Shown piece after piece: positions 17,958 through 29,261 of a stretch of DNA of 63,402 nucleotides (within the stretch, counting starts at the first letter, position 1; each line of letters opens with the position of its first letter). The translations under genes and the position numbers were made by a program. Under the pieces are notes generated by a model. It ran no database searches. It had not been told where the DNA came from and worked only from the letters and a program-made list of their open reading frames with translations. This DNA comes from Rhodoplanes elegans (GTDB lineage: Bacteria; Pseudomonadota; Alphaproteobacteria; Rhizobiales; Xanthobacteraceae), in NCBI RefSeq assembly GCF_016653355.1, contig NZ_NHSK01000067.1, positions 1 through 63,402 of the forward strand. The letters run 5' to 3'.

Positions 17958-19175
17958 ATGCCTGCCCGTACCCCCCTGGCCACGCCCCTCGACATCCGCC
18001 GGGCGCGACGCCTCTGGCTCGCCGCCCAGCGTCTCGATCGCCGCGCCCCCTTCGGCGACGACGCCGTGGCGACCCGCCTCGCCGTCGAGCATCTCGGCTA
18101 CGTGCAGATCGACACGATCCACGTGATCGAGCGCTGCCACCATCACATCCTCTACACTCGCATCCCGGCCTATCGGCGCAGCCACCTGCAGCAGGCCCAG
18201 AGCGTCGACAAGAACGTGTTCGAATACTGGACGCACGCCCTCTCCTACGTGCCGACCCGCGACATGCGGTTCTTCACGGCGGCAATGAAACGCCATCGCG
18301 CCGCGCCGGGCGGCTGGTTCGGCCCCGCGAGCCCGCAGGAGATCAGAACGATGCTCGCGCGCCTGCGTGCCGAGGGGCCGCTGACCATGCGCGACATCGA
18401 CGACGACGTGCTGGTCGACAAGGTCCATCCATGGGCGAGCCGCAAGCCGTCAAAGCGCGCGCTGCAGACCGCCTTCTTTTCCGGTCAGGTGACGATCTCG
18501 GCGCGGACCGGGATGCTGAAGACCTACGACCTGATGGAGCGGCACTTCGGTTTCGAGCGGCTGCCGCGACCGGCGTCGGAGCGCGAGACGATCGCCTACC
18601 GGCTCGACCGCGCGCTGCGCACGCAAGCGCTCGTGAGCCTCGATTCGATCTGCCACCTCGACGCCGCCAGCAAGCCAGTGGTGCGGAGCCTGATCGAGAC
18701 GCGTCTGCGCAAGAAGGAGCTGGTGCCGGTGGTCCTCGCCGGCGCCGAGAAGGTCGAGCACTGGGCTCGTCCTGACACGCTCGACGCCGCGACGGACGGC
18801 GCCGAGCCGACCGTGCATCTGCTGTCGCCGTTCGATCCGCTGGTCATCCAGCGCAAGCGGCTGAAGCTCTTCTTCGGCTACGAGCACCGGTTCGAGGCCT
18901 ATGTGCCGAAGGACAAGCGCGTGCTCGGCTACTTCGCCCTGCCGGTCCTGGTCGACGACGAGGTGGTCGCGGCGATCGACCTCAAGACCGACCGCTCCGC
19001 CGGCAAGCTCCTGGTGCAGCAATGGACCTGGGTCGGCCGCGGCGCCGCGCGGGCGCACAAGCGGCGCGTCGAGGAGGAGCTGCATCGCTTCGAGCGCTTC
19101 CAGCTCGCCCGCGAGGAGCCGATTCTCAGCCCCGCTCCCGACGCAGCTTCGCCCACCACTCCAGACGTTTCCTGA
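17958..19175 (+). CDS. AlkX/YcaQ-like winged-helix DNA glycosylase (crosslink repair)
   Basis: 405-residue member of the HTH_42 (YcaQ/AlkZ) family, whose members excise alkylated bases and unhook interstrand crosslinks. The catalytic motif is VQIDTI (Q-aliphatic-D) near residue 52, matching the QxD version of E. coli YcaQ/AlkX rather than the QxQ of Streptomyces AlkZ. The family pattern continues with HHHILYTRIPAYR, FEYWTHALSYVP and the C-terminal HLLSPFDPLVIQRKRLKLFFGYEHRFEAYVP. Start ATG 17958 is preceded by AGGACT; earlier in-frame starts add only low-complexity residues. Its 3' end overlaps rarA on the other strand by 50 bases. Confidence 0.88.
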   Translation: MPARTPLATPLDIRRARRLWLAAQRLDRRAPFGDDAVATRLAVEHLGYVQIDTIHVIERCHHHILYTRIPAYRRSHLQQAQSVDKNVFEYWTHALSYVPTRDMRFFTAAMKRHRAAPGGWFGPASPQEIRTMLARLRAEGPLTMRDIDDDVLVDKVHPWASRKPSKRALQTAFFSGQVTISARTGMLKTYDLMERHFGFERLPRPASERETIAYRLDRALRTQALVSLDSICHLDAASKPVVRSLIETRLRKKELVPVVLAGAEKVEHWARPDTLDAATDGAEPTVHLLSPFDPLVIQRKRLKLFFGYEHRFEAYVPKDKRVLGYFALPVLVDDEVVAAIDLKTDRSAGKLLVQQWTWVGRGAARAHKRRVEEELHRFERFQLAREEPILSPAPDAASPTTPDVS

Positions 19176-20457
19176 TCTCGCGCTCGAAGCCGCGCTCGAC
19201 CGGACGATAGAACTCCTGGCGTCCCATCGCCTCGGGGAAGTAGTCCTGGCCCGAGAAGGCGTCCGGGGCGTCGTGGTCGTATGCGTAGCCCGCGGAGTAG
19301 CCCTCCTGCTGCATCAACTTGGTGGGCGCGTTGAGGATGTGCTTGGGCGGCAGCAGCGAGCCGCCCTGCTTGGCGGCCCGCATCGCGGCCCCGTAGGCCT
19401 TGTAGGCGGCGTTCGACTTCGGCGCGGTGGCGACGTAGATCACGGCGTTGGCGATGGCGAGCTCGCCCTCCGGGCTGCCGAGGAAGTCGTAGGCGTCCTT
19501 CGCCGCGTTGGCGACGACCAGCGCCTGCGGGTCGGCGAGGCCGATGTCCTCGACCGCCATGCGGACGATGCGGCGGGCGAGAAACAGCGGGTCCTCGCCG
19601 GCGTCGACCATGCGGCAGAACCAGTAGAGCGCCGCGTCGGGATCGGAGCCGCGCACCGACTTGTGCAGGGCCGAGATCAGGTTGTAGTGGCCGTCCTGGC
19701 TCTTGTCGTAGATCGGCGCGCGGCGCTGGACGATCTCCTTCAGCGTCGCGAGGTCGAACACCTCGTCCTTCCGGGCGGCGCGCCAGACCTCCTCGGCGAG
19801 CGTCAGCGAGGCGCGGCCGTCGCCGTCGGCCATGCGGATCAGCGCGGCCCGCGCATCGGCGTCGAGCGGCAGCGGCTTGCCCTCGACCGCCTCGGCCCGC
19901 GCCAGGAGCTTTTCAACTGCGGCCGGATCGAGCGAGCGGAACACCAGCACGCGGGCGCGCGACAAGAGAGCGGCGTTGAGCTCGAAGCTCGGATTTTCGG
20001 TGGTCGCGCCGACCAGCACGACGGTGCCGTCCTCCATCACGGGCAGGAAGGAGTCCTGCTGGGCGCGATTGAAGCGATGCACCTCGTCGACAAACAGCAG
20101 CGTCCCCTGCCCCGTCTCGCGCCGCTCGCGGGCGGCGTCGAAGACCTTCTTCAGATCGGCGACGCCGGAGAACACGGCGGAGATCTGGACGAACTCGAGG
20201 TCGGTCGCGTGCGCCAGCAGCCGCGCCACCGTGGTCTTGCCGGTGCCGGGCGGGCCCCAGAACACCAGCGAGCCGAGCGAGCGCGTCTCGATCATCCGGG
20301 TCAGCGCGCCGTCCGGCCCGAGCAGATGATCCTGCCCGACGACCTCGGCGAGCGATTGCGGCCGCAGCTTGTCGGCGAGCGGACGCGGCGCGTCGTGATC
20401 GAGGCCGGCGGCCGCGAACAGCGAGGGGGAGTCGGGCTTCTTGGCGCGAGTGGCCAT
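19126..20457 (-). CDS. rarA: Replication-associated recombination protein A (AAA+ ATPase)
   Basis: 443-residue RarA/MgsA, the bacterial relative of Mgs1/WRNIP1, which acts at stalled replication forks with SSB and RecA. Start region PLADKLRPQSLAEVVGQDHLLG, Walker A FWGPPGTGKTTVARLLA (about residue 66-82), Walker B LLFVDEVHRFNRAQQD, sensor 1 LVGATTENPSFELN, and the C-terminal MgsA domain (CRMVDAGEDPLFLARRIVRMAVEDIGLADP) are all seen. Length is typical. Its last 16 codons overlap the 3' end of the AlkX-like glycosylase, so two fork or crosslink repair genes end against each other. DegP follows 43 bases beyond the start, divergently placed upstream on the same strand. Confidence 0.95.
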   Translation of the reverse strand: MATRAKKPDSPSLFAAAGLDHDAPRPLADKLRPQSLAEVVGQDHLLGPDGALTRMIETRSLGSLVFWGPPGTGKTTVARLLAHATDLEFVQISAVFSGVADLKKVFDAARERRETGQGTLLFVDEVHRFNRAQQDSFLPVMEDGTVVLVGATTENPSFELNAALLSRARVLVFRSLDPAAVEKLLARAEAVEGKPLPLDADARAALIRMADGDGRASLTLAEEVWRAARKDEVFDLATLKEIVQRRAPIYDKSQDGHYNLISALHKSVRGSDPDAALYWFCRMVDAGEDPLFLARRIVRMAVEDIGLADPQALVVANAAKDAYDFLGSPEGELAIANAVIYVATAPKSNAAYKAYGAAMRAAKQGGSLLPPKHILNAPTKLMQQEGYSAGYAYDHDAPDAFSGQDYFPEAMGRQEFYRPVERGFEREIRKRLEWWAKLRRERG

Positions 20458-20500
20458 GCGTCCTTCTCGACCGGCCGTCGGGGTCGGTCGTCGTCGATCT

Positions 20501-21901
20501 CTACCCGCCGAACACCACCGAGAGCGACTTGCCCTCGCGCAGGATGGTGATGCGCCAGAGGCGGTTCTGCTGGCCGGCGACGCGTTCGAGATCGCGGCTC
20601 GTGACGATCTTCTCGCCGTTGATGGCGATCACCACGTCGCCCTTGCGGAAGCCGAGGCCGCGGGCCGTCGAGTTCTCCTGCACCTCGACGACGGCGCAGC
20701 CCTGCAGGGTGACGTCGAGCCGCAGCTCCTCGGCGAGCGCCGGCGACAGGTTGGCCGCCGTGATGCCCTGGAAGGGCGAGCGCGACCGGATCGGGCGGGC
20801 GTCGCGCGGCCCGTCCGGCACGGTCTCGAGCGGGATCGCGACGCGGATCTCGCGGCCGCTGCGCAGGACGCCGACCTGGGCCTGGCCGCCCGTGGCCTTC
20901 ATGGCGAAGCGGTAGTCGAAGGCGTTCGGGTCGTCGACCTCGGTGCCGTCGATGGCGACGATCAGATCACCGGTTCGCAAGCCGGCGCGCTCCGCCGGGC
21001 TCTTGGCGACGACCGTGCCGACCAGCGCGCCGGACGGTCGCTTGAGCCCGAAGGCCTCGGAGATCTCCGCCGTCACGGCCTGCAGCTTGGCGCCGAGCCA
21101 CGGCCGGCGCACCACGCTCGACCCGCCCTGCGCGGAGGCGAGCACCACCCGCACCATGTTGGCGGGAATCGCGAAGCCGATGCCCTGCGAGCCGCCGGAG
21201 CGCGAGAAGATCGCCGTGTTGATGCCGATCAGCTTGCCGGACAGATCGACGAGCGCGCCGCCCGAGTTACCGGGATTGATGGCGGCGTCGGTCTGGATGA
21301 AGAACTGATAGTCGGTGATGCCGACCTGGGTACGGGCGACCGCCGAGACGATACCGTGCGTCACGGTCTGGCCGACGCCGAACGGATTGCCGATGGCGAG
21401 CACCAGGTCACCGACCGCGAGCGCGTCGGAGTCGCCGAACGGGATCGCCGGGAATTTCTCGGAGACCTCCTTCAGGCGCAGCACCGCGAGATCGGAGCGG
21501 GCGTCCTTGAGCACGATCTCGGCCTCGAACTCGCGCTTGTCGGCGAGCGAGACCTTCACCTGGTCCATGTTCTCGATGACGTGATTGTTGGTCATCACGA
21601 GACCGCTCGGATCGACGATCACGCCGGAGCCGAGCGAGCGCTGCACCTGCTCCTGGGGGCGGCCGCCGAAGAAGCGGCGGAACACCGGGTCGTCCATCAG
21701 CGGGTGGCGGTTCTCCACCACGCGCGCCGCATAGACGTTGACGACCGCCGGCGCGACCCGCTTCACCACCGAGGCGAAGGAGAGCTTCATCTCCTGCACC
21801 GAGGTCGGGACGCGGCCCTCCTCGGCCGCCGCCGGCCCGGCCGCCAGCACGGCGAGAACCACGGCGAGCGAACCGAGACCCGAACGCAGGATGGACGTCA
21901 T
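20501..21901 (-). CDS. degP: DegP/HtrA-family periplasmic serine protease
   Basis: 466-residue Do-family protease and chaperone for misfolded envelope proteins. Sec signal peptide (SGLGSLAVVLAVLAAGPAAA). Catalytic triad by position: His107 in MTNNHVIEN, Asp137 in ARSDLAVL and Ser213 in NPGNSGGAL. Two PDZ domains follow (about residues 280-365 and 385-460, each with the carboxylate-binding GLR.GDLI or GFRKGDVV pattern). GGGAG lies seven bases before ATG 21901. It precedes rarA on the same strand by 43 bases, so co-transcription with rarA is possible. It could be DegQ rather than DegP; the distinction needs phylogeny. Confidence 0.93.
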   Translation of the reverse strand: MTSILRSGLGSLAVVLAVLAAGPAAAEEGRVPTSVQEMKLSFASVVKRVAPAVVNVYAARVVENRHPLMDDPVFRRFFGGRPQEQVQRSLGSGVIVDPSGLVMTNNHVIENMDQVKVSLADKREFEAEIVLKDARSDLAVLRLKEVSEKFPAIPFGDSDALAVGDLVLAIGNPFGVGQTVTHGIVSAVARTQVGITDYQFFIQTDAAINPGNSGGALVDLSGKLIGINTAIFSRSGGSQGIGFAIPANMVRVVLASAQGGSSVVRRPWLGAKLQAVTAEISEAFGLKRPSGALVGTVVAKSPAERAGLRTGDLIVAIDGTEVDDPNAFDYRFAMKATGGQAQVGVLRSGREIRVAIPLETVPDGPRDARPIRSRSPFQGITAANLSPALAEELRLDVTLQGCAVVEVQENSTARGLGFRKGDVVIAINGEKIVTSRDLERVAGQQNRLWRITILREGKSLSVVFGG

Positions 21902-22000
21902 GGTGCGACTCCCAAGTCGAAATCCCGCGAACCATAGAGCCTCGAACCGCTCAAATGAAGGGCCGCGACGACCAAGTCCGGGGCGCCGCTCGCCCCGCCC

Positions 22001-22849
22001 TCACTCCCGCGGCGGCAGGGTGCGCAGATAGGCGACCACCGCATCGAGGTCGCCCGCCGTCATCCGGGCGTAGAAGCCGTAGCCCATCGGCGGCTTGAGC
22101 TTGGAGCCGTCGCGCGACACGCCTTGGGTGATGGCCCGCTTGATCTCGTCGTCGGTCCAGGCTTTGAGCCCCTTCTGCGGGTGCGACGTGATGTTGCGGG
22201 CGATCGACGTGCCCCACGGTCCGGCGAACTCCTGCCGGCCGGCGCCGACCGCGGAGAAGTCGAGCTTCCCGTCGATCCGCGGCGTGTGACACTCCATGCA
22301 ATGGGCGATGGTGACGAGGTACTCGCCGAGCTTCACCTTGTCGGCCTGCAGCGCGGCCGGGTCGGCCGGCTTGTCGGCGCCCGGGAAGAGCTCGCGCTCG
22401 AAATGCGAATTGTAGACGGGGGCCTCGACCTTGTTGGGCGACGCCTTCAGGCTCTTGAGATAGACGGCGATCGCCTTGCCGTCGGCCGACGTCAGCACGC
22501 CGTAGAAGCCGGTCGGCATCGGCGGGGCGAGCGGGACGCCGTTCGGCCGGACACCGTCGCGCAACGCCTTCTCGATGTCGGCTTCGCTCCAGGTGCCGAT
22601 GCCGTTCTGCTTGTCCGGGGTGATGTTGGAGCCGCGCACCCTGAACGCCGGCGTGTCGAAGACCGGCGTGCCGCCCGAGAAGGCCCGCGCCAAGTCGGGG
22701 CCGTTCGGCCCGATCGGTGTGTGGCAGTTGTGGCAGGTCATCACGGTGTTGACGAGGTAGGCGCCGCGCTCGACCGCGCCCTGCGTCGCCGCCCCGGAGG
22801 TCCCAGCCACCAACACGGCGACGGCAAGCACCGTCTGTCGTCCGAGCAT
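22001..22849 (-). CDS. Dihaem c-type cytochrome, periplasmic
   Basis: 282-residue secreted cytochrome c with two haem sites: CHNCH near residue 39 and CMECH near 180. Signal peptide is LAVAVLVAGTSGAATQGA. The two halves are repeats of the same fold (ERGAYLVNTVMTCHNCHTP against LGEYLVTIAHCMECHTPR), each followed by a Met-containing region (LAPPMPTGFYG, LKPPMGYGFYARM) that would give the sixth ligand. This resembles the cytochrome subunit of membrane-bound alcohol/aldehyde or sugar dehydrogenases. No dehydrogenase gene is adjacent, so the electron donor is unknown. GGGGAG precedes the start. Confidence 0.88.
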   Translation of the reverse strand: MLGRQTVLAVAVLVAGTSGAATQGAVERGAYLVNTVMTCHNCHTPIGPNGPDLARAFSGGTPVFDTPAFRVRGSNITPDKQNGIGTWSEADIEKALRDGVRPNGVPLAPPMPTGFYGVLTSADGKAIAVYLKSLKASPNKVEAPVYNSHFERELFPGADKPADPAALQADKVKLGEYLVTIAHCMECHTPRIDGKLDFSAVGAGRQEFAGPWGTSIARNITSHPQKGLKAWTDDEIKRAITQGVSRDGSKLKPPMGYGFYARMTAGDLDAVVAYLRTLPPRE

Positions 22850-22993
22850 CGCTGATCTCCCCTGTGCCGCAATGATTCATTTGTGCGGCTTATGACCGAG
22901 AGGTTCGGCGATCGAGCTTCGTTCGTAAATGCCTTTCCGCTCCAGCCGTGCGGGCCGGCGACGGTGTGGCGCGGGAAAAGCCGCGCAGGCACG

Positions 22994-23027
22994 AAAAAAC
23001 GCGCCGCGGACGAGGTCTGGGCGCGTT
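22994..23027 (-). terminator. Rho-independent terminator after rplQ
   Basis: On the minus strand a perfect 8-bp stem AACGCGCC/GGCGCGTT with a 14-base loop is followed by a T run, about 50 bases past the rplQ stop. It closes the str-S10-spc-alpha superoperon. Confidence 0.85.
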
Positions 23028-23075
23028 CGTTTCGTCGAGACGAGAGGCGCGACGACGCGCGCCCGTCCGAAATGA

Positions 23076-23495
23076 TCAGGCCGCCTCGGCCTCGCCGACC
23101 TCGGCGGTCGGGCCGGAGTCCTTGCCCTTGGCCGTGACGTCGCGGTCGACGAACTCGATGACCCCGACCGGGGCAGAGTCGCCGTAGCGGAAGCCGGCCT
23201 TGAGGACGCGGGTGTAGCCGCCCTGGCGGTCCTTGTAGCGCGGGCCGATCACCTCGAAGAGCTTCTTCACCATGGCGATGTCGCGCAGTTCGGCGACCGC
23301 CTGGCGGCGCGCGTGCAGGTCGCCGCGCTTGCCGAGCGTGACCAGCTTCTCGACGATCGGACGCAGGTCCTTCGCCTTCGGCAGCGTGGTGACGATCTGC
23401 TCGTGCTTGATCAGCGCCGCCGCCATGTTGGCGAACATGGCGCGCCGATGCTCGGAGGTGCGGTTGAGCTTCCGGTGGGCGGAGCCGTGGCGCAT
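23076..23495 (-). CDS. rplQ: 50S ribosomal protein L17
   Basis: 139 residues. L17 binds at the base of the 50S subunit near the exit tunnel. The family start [20 protein letters not shown] and the end of the globular part [19 protein letters not shown] are intact; the last 20 residues ([17 protein letters not shown]) are an acidic tail common in alphaproteobacteria. Last gene of the alpha operon, separated from rpoA by 137 bases filled by a palindromic repeat. Confidence 0.97.
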   Translation of the reverse strand: MRHGSAHRKLNRTSEHRRAMFANMAAALIKHEQIVTTLPKAKDLRPIVEKLVTLGKRGDLHARRQAVAELRDIAMVKKLFEVIGPRYKDRQGGYTRVLKAGFRYGDSAPVGVIEFVDRDVTAKGKDSGPTAEVGEAEAA

Positions 23496-23524
23496 GGCCT
23501 TTTCCTTCTCTCGGTCTCTCGGTC

Positions 23525-23623
23525 GTCATGCCCGGCCTTGTGCCGGGCATCCACGTCTTGGCCTCGAACGAGTCTCGACGTCGACGGAAGAACGTGGATG
23601 GCCGGGACGAGCCCGGCCATGAC
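23525..23623. repeat. Intergenic palindrome between rpoA and rplQ
   Basis: The left arm gtcatgcccggccttgtgcc (from 23525) and right arm ending gagcccggccatgac (23623) are inverted copies. Inner segments gggcatccacgt and acgtggatggcc also pair. It matches a widespread Rhizobiales palindrome as I remember it. Its position inside the alpha operon means it is transcribed between two essential genes. Confidence 0.8.
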
Positions 23624-23632
23624 GGGCGGTTG

Positions 23633-24658
23633 TCAGTAGTGGTCCTCGAAGCGCTTGGCGAGCTCCTCGATGTTCTCGGGCGGCCAGCCGGGCACTTCCA
23701 TGCCGAGATGCAGGCCCATCTGCGCCAGCACCTCCTTGATCTCGTTGAGCGACTTGCGCCCGAAGTTCGGCGTGCGGAGCATCTCCGCCTCGGTCTTCTG
23801 AACGAGGTCGCCGATATAGACGATGTTGTCGTTCTTCAGGCAGTTGGCCGAACGCACCGACAGCTCGAGCTCGTCGACCTTCTTGAGGAAGGCCGGCGGG
23901 ATGCCGCCGAGATCGTCGGCCAGCAGCATCGGCTGCTCGGCCCGCTTCGGCTCCTCGAAGTTGACGAAGACGTTGAGCTGGTCCTGCAGGATGCGGGCCG
24001 CATAGGCGAGCGCGTCCTCGGGCGTCACCGCGCCGTTGGTCTCGATCGACAGGGTGAGCTTGTCGTAGTCGAGGATCTGGCCCTCGCGGGTGTTCTCGAC
24101 CTTGTAGGAGACCTTCTTGACCGGCGAGTAGAGGCTGTCGACCGGGATCAGGCCGATCGGCGCGTCCTCGGGCCGGTTGCGCTCGGCCGGGACATAGCCC
24201 TTGCCGGTGTTGACCGTGAACTCCATGCGGATCTCGGCGCCCTCGTCGAGATGGCACAGGATCAGCTCGGGGTTCAGGATCACCACGTCGCCGACGGTCT
24301 GGATGTCGCCGGCCGTGACGACCGACGGGCCCTGCTTCTTCACCACCATGCGCTTCGGGCCTTCGCCCTGCATCTTGATGGCGATGTCCTTGATGTTCAG
24401 CACGATGTCGGTGACGTCCTCGCGCACGCCGGCGATCGAGGAGAACTCGTGCAGAACGCCGTCGATGTGCACGGACTGCACGCTCGCGCCCTGCAGCGAG
24501 GACAGCAGGATGCGGCGCAGCGCGTTGCCGAGGGTGAGGCCGAAACCACGCTCGAGCGGCTCGGCGACGACGGTCGCGAGGCGCTTGGGATCGGCGCCCG
24601 GGGTGACCTGCAGCTTGTTCGGCCGGATCAGCTCTTGCCAGTTCTTCTGAATTGTCAC
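23633..24658 (-). CDS. rpoA: DNA-directed RNA polymerase subunit alpha
   Basis: 341 residues with GTG 24658 (product starts [18 protein letters not shown], as in related alphaproteobacteria); an in-frame ATG at 24670 adds four residues and is the alternative. The N-terminal dimerisation domain is seen in [20 protein letters not shown] and [12 protein letters not shown]. The C-terminal DNA and activator-contact domain is [20 protein letters not shown] and [15 protein letters not shown], with the conserved NxGxKSLxEI motif. Between rpsK and rplQ in the alpha operon. Confidence 0.96.
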   Translation of the reverse strand: MTIQKNWQELIRPNKLQVTPGADPKRLATVVAEPLERGFGLTLGNALRRILLSSLQGASVQSVHIDGVLHEFSSIAGVREDVTDIVLNIKDIAIKMQGEGPKRMVVKKQGPSVVTAGDIQTVGDVVILNPELILCHLDEGAEIRMEFTVNTGKGYVPAERNRPEDAPIGLIPVDSLYSPVKKVSYKVENTREGQILDYDKLTLSIETNGAVTPEDALAYAARILQDQLNVFVNFEEPKRAEQPMLLADDLGGIPPAFLKKVDELELSVRSANCLKNDNIVYIGDLVQKTEAEMLRTPNFGRKSLNEIKEVLAQMGLHLGMEVPGWPPENIEELAKRFEDHY

Positions 24659-24773
24659 GTCATCACCCATCGGTAGGTGGCGCGGGGGCATTCACGCCGC
24701 GCGTCCCGCTCCGCCCGCGGGACGAAAATGGCGGCGGCGGACCGCGTCGGCCCGCCGGAGCGATGAAAAGACG

Positions 24774-25163
24774 TCAGACGCGACGCCGCTTGCGCGGGCG
24801 GCAGCCGTTGTGCGGGATCGGCGTCACGTCGCGGATCGAGGTGATCGTGAAGCCCGCCGACTGCAGCGCGCGCAGCGCCGACTCACGGCCCGAGCCGGGA
24901 CCGGCGACCTCGACCTCGAGGGTGCGCATGCCGTGCTCCTGGGCCTTGCGGGCGCAGTCCTCGGCGGCGATCTGGGCCGCGTACGGGGTCGACTTGCGCG
25001 AGCCCTTGAAGCCCATCGTGCCGGCCGACGACCACGCGATCGCGTTGCCCTGGGCGTCCGTGATCGTGATCATCGTGTTGTTGAACGAGGCGTTCACATG
25101 CGCGACGCCCGAGGCGATGTTCTTGCGCTCGCGACGGCGGACGCGCGTGGCTTCTTTTCCCAT
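24774..25163 (-). CDS. rpsK: 30S ribosomal protein S11
   Basis: 129 residues. S11 forms part of the 30S platform and contacts S18 and the mRNA exit path. Seen are [21 protein letters not shown], the core [20 protein letters not shown] and the basic end [18 protein letters not shown]. Lies between rpsM and rpoA as in most bacteria. Short spacers on both sides suggest one transcript. Confidence 0.98.
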   Translation of the reverse strand: MGKEATRVRRRERKNIASGVAHVNASFNNTMITITDAQGNAIAWSSAGTMGFKGSRKSTPYAAQIAAEDCARKAQEHGMRTLEVEVAGPGSGRESALRALQSAGFTITSIRDVTPIPHNGCRPRKRRRV

Positions 25164-25232
25164 TGTCGATCCTTCTGCGGCCCGGCCTCGACGCCCGGCC
25201 CGTCAAGTATCCCTGAAGACCTGCGGTCTCGC

Positions 25233-25601
<369 letters not shown>

Positions 25602-25742
25602 GGCCGCAGCTCCTTCTTCCCCCGGCTCACCGGCCGGTCTGTTCCGATTCGGTCACGCGCCGCCGATAAGCGCGAAAACGACGCCATTCCCCGACCTCCG
25701 GGGCGCGGCGCCGTCCATGAGTTCTTCCGACTGGGAACGCAG

Positions 25743-25771
25743 TATGTAAGGATTCCTGCGGAACCCGTCAA
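25743..25771 (-). promoter_or_regulatory. Strong sigma70-like promoter for rpsM-rpsK-rpoA-rplQ
   Basis: On the minus strand TTGACG (25766-25771), 17 bases, then TACATA (25743-25748), about 140 bases ahead of rpsM. This is an internal start that lets the alpha genes be expressed independently of the spc operon. Confidence 0.65.
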
Positions 25772-25846
25772 CCACTGCGCGCCAACCGGCGCGTGTCCGG
25801 ACGCCACCGGCCCGGCCGCCGCCGGATCCGGACCGTCCGGCCCGCC

Positions 25847-26463
25847 TTATCGTACCGCCGCCGGGGTGGATCGGCTGTCCCCGGCCGCCGTCTTCAACAC
25901 TGCGTCGATCGCCTTGCTGACGTCCGCGATGGGCGCCATGCCGTCGATCGTCCGCAGCTTGCCCTTGCCCTCGTAGTACGCCGCGAGCGGTGCCGTCTGG
26001 GACCGGTAGGCCTCCAGCCGGGTCTTGAGAGCCTCGGCATTGTCGTCGGCCCGCAGCGGCTCGCCGCGCGCCGTCATCTCGCGAACCCGCTTCTCGACCC
26101 GGTCGAGCAGCGCCTTCTCGTCGACCTTCAGCTCGACCACGGCGTCGAGCTGCAGGCCCTTCTCGGCCAGCATCGTCTCCAGCGCCTCGGCCTGCGGCAC
26201 GGTGCGCGGGAAGCCGTCGAGAATGAAGCCGTTGACGGCATCGGGCTCACCGATCCGGTCGGCCACGATGGCGACCACGACCTCGTCCGGCACCAGCTCG
26301 CCGCGCGCCATGATGTCCTTGGCCTTGAGGCCGACCGGGGTGCCCGCCTTGACCGCGGCGCGCAGCATGTCGCCGGTCGAGAGCTGGACGATCTTCCATG
26401 CCTCGACCAGGTGCTGGGCCTGGGTTCCCTTGCCGGCGCCCGGCGGTCCGAGAAGAATCAGTC

Positions 26464-26467
<4 letters not shown>
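25847..26467 (-). CDS. adk: Adenylate kinase
   Basis: 206 residues. Catalyses AMP + ATP to 2 ADP. P-loop [16 protein letters not shown] (about residues 5-20), the AMP-binding [11 protein letters not shown] and [15 protein letters not shown] are seen. The LID is of the short type without the zinc Cys4 finger found in Gram-positive enzymes. The last residues ([11 protein letters not shown]) are a lineage-specific tail. ATG 26467 overlaps the secY stop as ATGA, so it is coupled to secY, the normal place for adk in this operon. Confidence 0.97.
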
Positions 26468-27795
<1,328 letters not shown>

Positions 27796-27857
27796 GTCGA
27801 GGCTCCGGTTGCCGCCCTTGCCGGTACGACCGGTCGGCGCGTCCCGCTATATGGGGA

Positions 27858-28364
27858 TCAGCCGGCCTGTTCGCCCGTCGATTCAGCGGCCTCTTGGCGC
27901 GGCGCCAGCACCTTGACGGTGCCGCCGAGCTTCTCGACCGCGGCGACCGCCGAGGCGGTGGCGCCGTAGACCTCGAACTGGAGCTTCGCGGTCAGCGTGT
28001 CGGCGCCGTTGCCGAGCAGCCGGACGCCGTCGCGGGCGCGCCGCAGCACGCCGGCCTTGACCAGCGCCGCGACGTCGACGACCGCGCCCGCATCGAGCCG
28101 GCCCTTGTCGACCGCGAGCTGGACCCGGCCGAGATTCACCTCGTTCAGGTCGAGCGCGAAGATGTTGTTGAAGCCGCGCTTCGGCAGGCGCCGATGCAAC
28201 GGCATCTGGCCGCCCTCGAACCCCTTGATGGCGACGCCGGTGCGCGCGGTCTGGCCCTTGCCACCGCGGCCGCCGGTCTTGCCCTTGCCGGAGCCGATGC
28301 CGCGGCCGACGCGGATGCGCGACTTGCGGGCCCCGGCCTTGTCGGCGATCTCGTTGAGCTTCAT
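27858..28364 (-). CDS. rplO: 50S ribosomal protein L15
   Basis: 168 residues. L15 is a late-assembly 50S protein with a long extended N-terminal arm. Seen are [20 protein letters not shown], the [18 protein letters not shown] motif and the C-terminal globular part ending GGTVKVLAP. The last 13 residues ([13 protein letters not shown]) are an extra tail beyond the usual end. Directly upstream of secY, 62 bases away. Confidence 0.97.
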   Translation of the reverse strand: MKLNEIADKAGARKSRIRVGRGIGSGKGKTGGRGGKGQTARTGVAIKGFEGGQMPLHRRLPKRGFNNIFALDLNEVNLGRVQLAVDKGRLDAGAVVDVAALVKAGVLRRARDGVRLLGNGADTLTAKLQFEVYGATASAVAAVEKLGGTVKVLAPRQEAAESTGEQAG

Positions 28365-28458
28365 GACGATTCCTCAAGTCTTCGGGGTCGCGCGGGTGCT
28401 GCGGCGCCCTCGCCGGGCAGCCGGACCGGCCGGGGACCTGCCCCGGCCGCGACCGAAA

Positions 28459-28650
28459 TCACTCTTCGACCACCCGGACCAGGTGGTGGACCTTGTTGAT
28501 CATGCCCCGCACCGACGGGGTGTCCTTCAGCTCGGACACCCGGCCGATCCGGTTGAGGCCGAGGCCGATCAGCGTCTCGCGCTGATCATGCCGGCGGCGG
28601 ATCGGGCTGCCGGTCTGCTCGACCTTGATGGTCTTGGTTTCGCTCGCCAT
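28459..28650 (-). CDS. rpmD: 50S ribosomal protein L30
   Basis: 63 residues. The start chosen is [19 protein letters not shown] at 28650, not the longer in-frame start at 28671, which would reach into the end of rpsE. The family core [20 protein letters not shown] and HLVRVVEE is intact. Between rpsE and rplO. Confidence 0.95.
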   Translation of the reverse strand: MASETKTIKVEQTGSPIRRRHDQRETLIGLGLNRIGRVSELKDTPSVRGMINKVHHLVRVVEE

Positions 28651-28667
28651 GCTGGTTCTCCCGGCCG

Positions 28668-29222
28668 TCAATCGGTGACGGTCTCGTCGGCGCCCTCGCG
28701 GCGACGCGACTGCAGGGCCGAGACCTTGATGTTGCGCCGGGCGGCGACGGAGCGCGGCGAGTCCTGGTGCTTGAGCGCGTCGAAGGTCGCCCGCACCATG
28801 TTGTACGGGTTCGACGAGCCGAGCGACTTCGCCACCACGTCCTGCATGCCGAGCGTCTCGAAGACGGCGCGCATCGGGCCGCCCGCGATGATGCCGGTGC
28901 CCGCAGGCGCGGCGCGCAAGAACACCTTGCCGGCGCCGTGGCGACCCGCCACGTCGTGGTGGAGCGTCCGGCCCTCGCGCAGCGGCACCCGGATGAGGCC
29001 ACGCTTGGCCGCGTCGGTCGCCTTGCGGATCGCCTCCGGAACCTCGCGGGCCTTGCCGTGGCCGAAGCCAACCCGGCCCTTCTGATCGCCGACGACGACC
29101 AGCGCCGCGAAGCCGAAGCGCCGGCCGCCCTTCACCACCTTGGCGACGCGATTGATGTGGACGAGCTTGTCGGTGAACTCGCTGTCCCGCTCCTCGCGGT
29201 CGCGTCCGTGCTCACGAGCCAT
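28668..29222 (-). CDS. rpsE: 30S ribosomal protein S5
   Basis: 184 residues. S5 lines the mRNA entry channel and helps decoding accuracy. The N-terminal dsRNA-binding-like domain is [20 protein letters not shown] with [14 protein letters not shown]; the C-terminal domain has [18 protein letters not shown]. The final 20 residues are a charged tail ([13 protein letters not shown]). No deviation from wild type can be judged at spectinomycin or ram positions without alignment. Confidence 0.97.
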   Translation of the reverse strand: MAREHGRDREERDSEFTDKLVHINRVAKVVKGGRRFGFAALVVVGDQKGRVGFGHGKAREVPEAIRKATDAAKRGLIRVPLREGRTLHHDVAGRHGAGKVFLRAAPAGTGIIAGGPMRAVFETLGMQDVVAKSLGSSNPYNMVRATFDALKHQDSPRSVAARRNIKVSALQSRRREGADETVTD

Positions 29223-29261
29223 GTGAAACCGTCTCCCTCGGGCGATCGCCCGTCATCGCCC

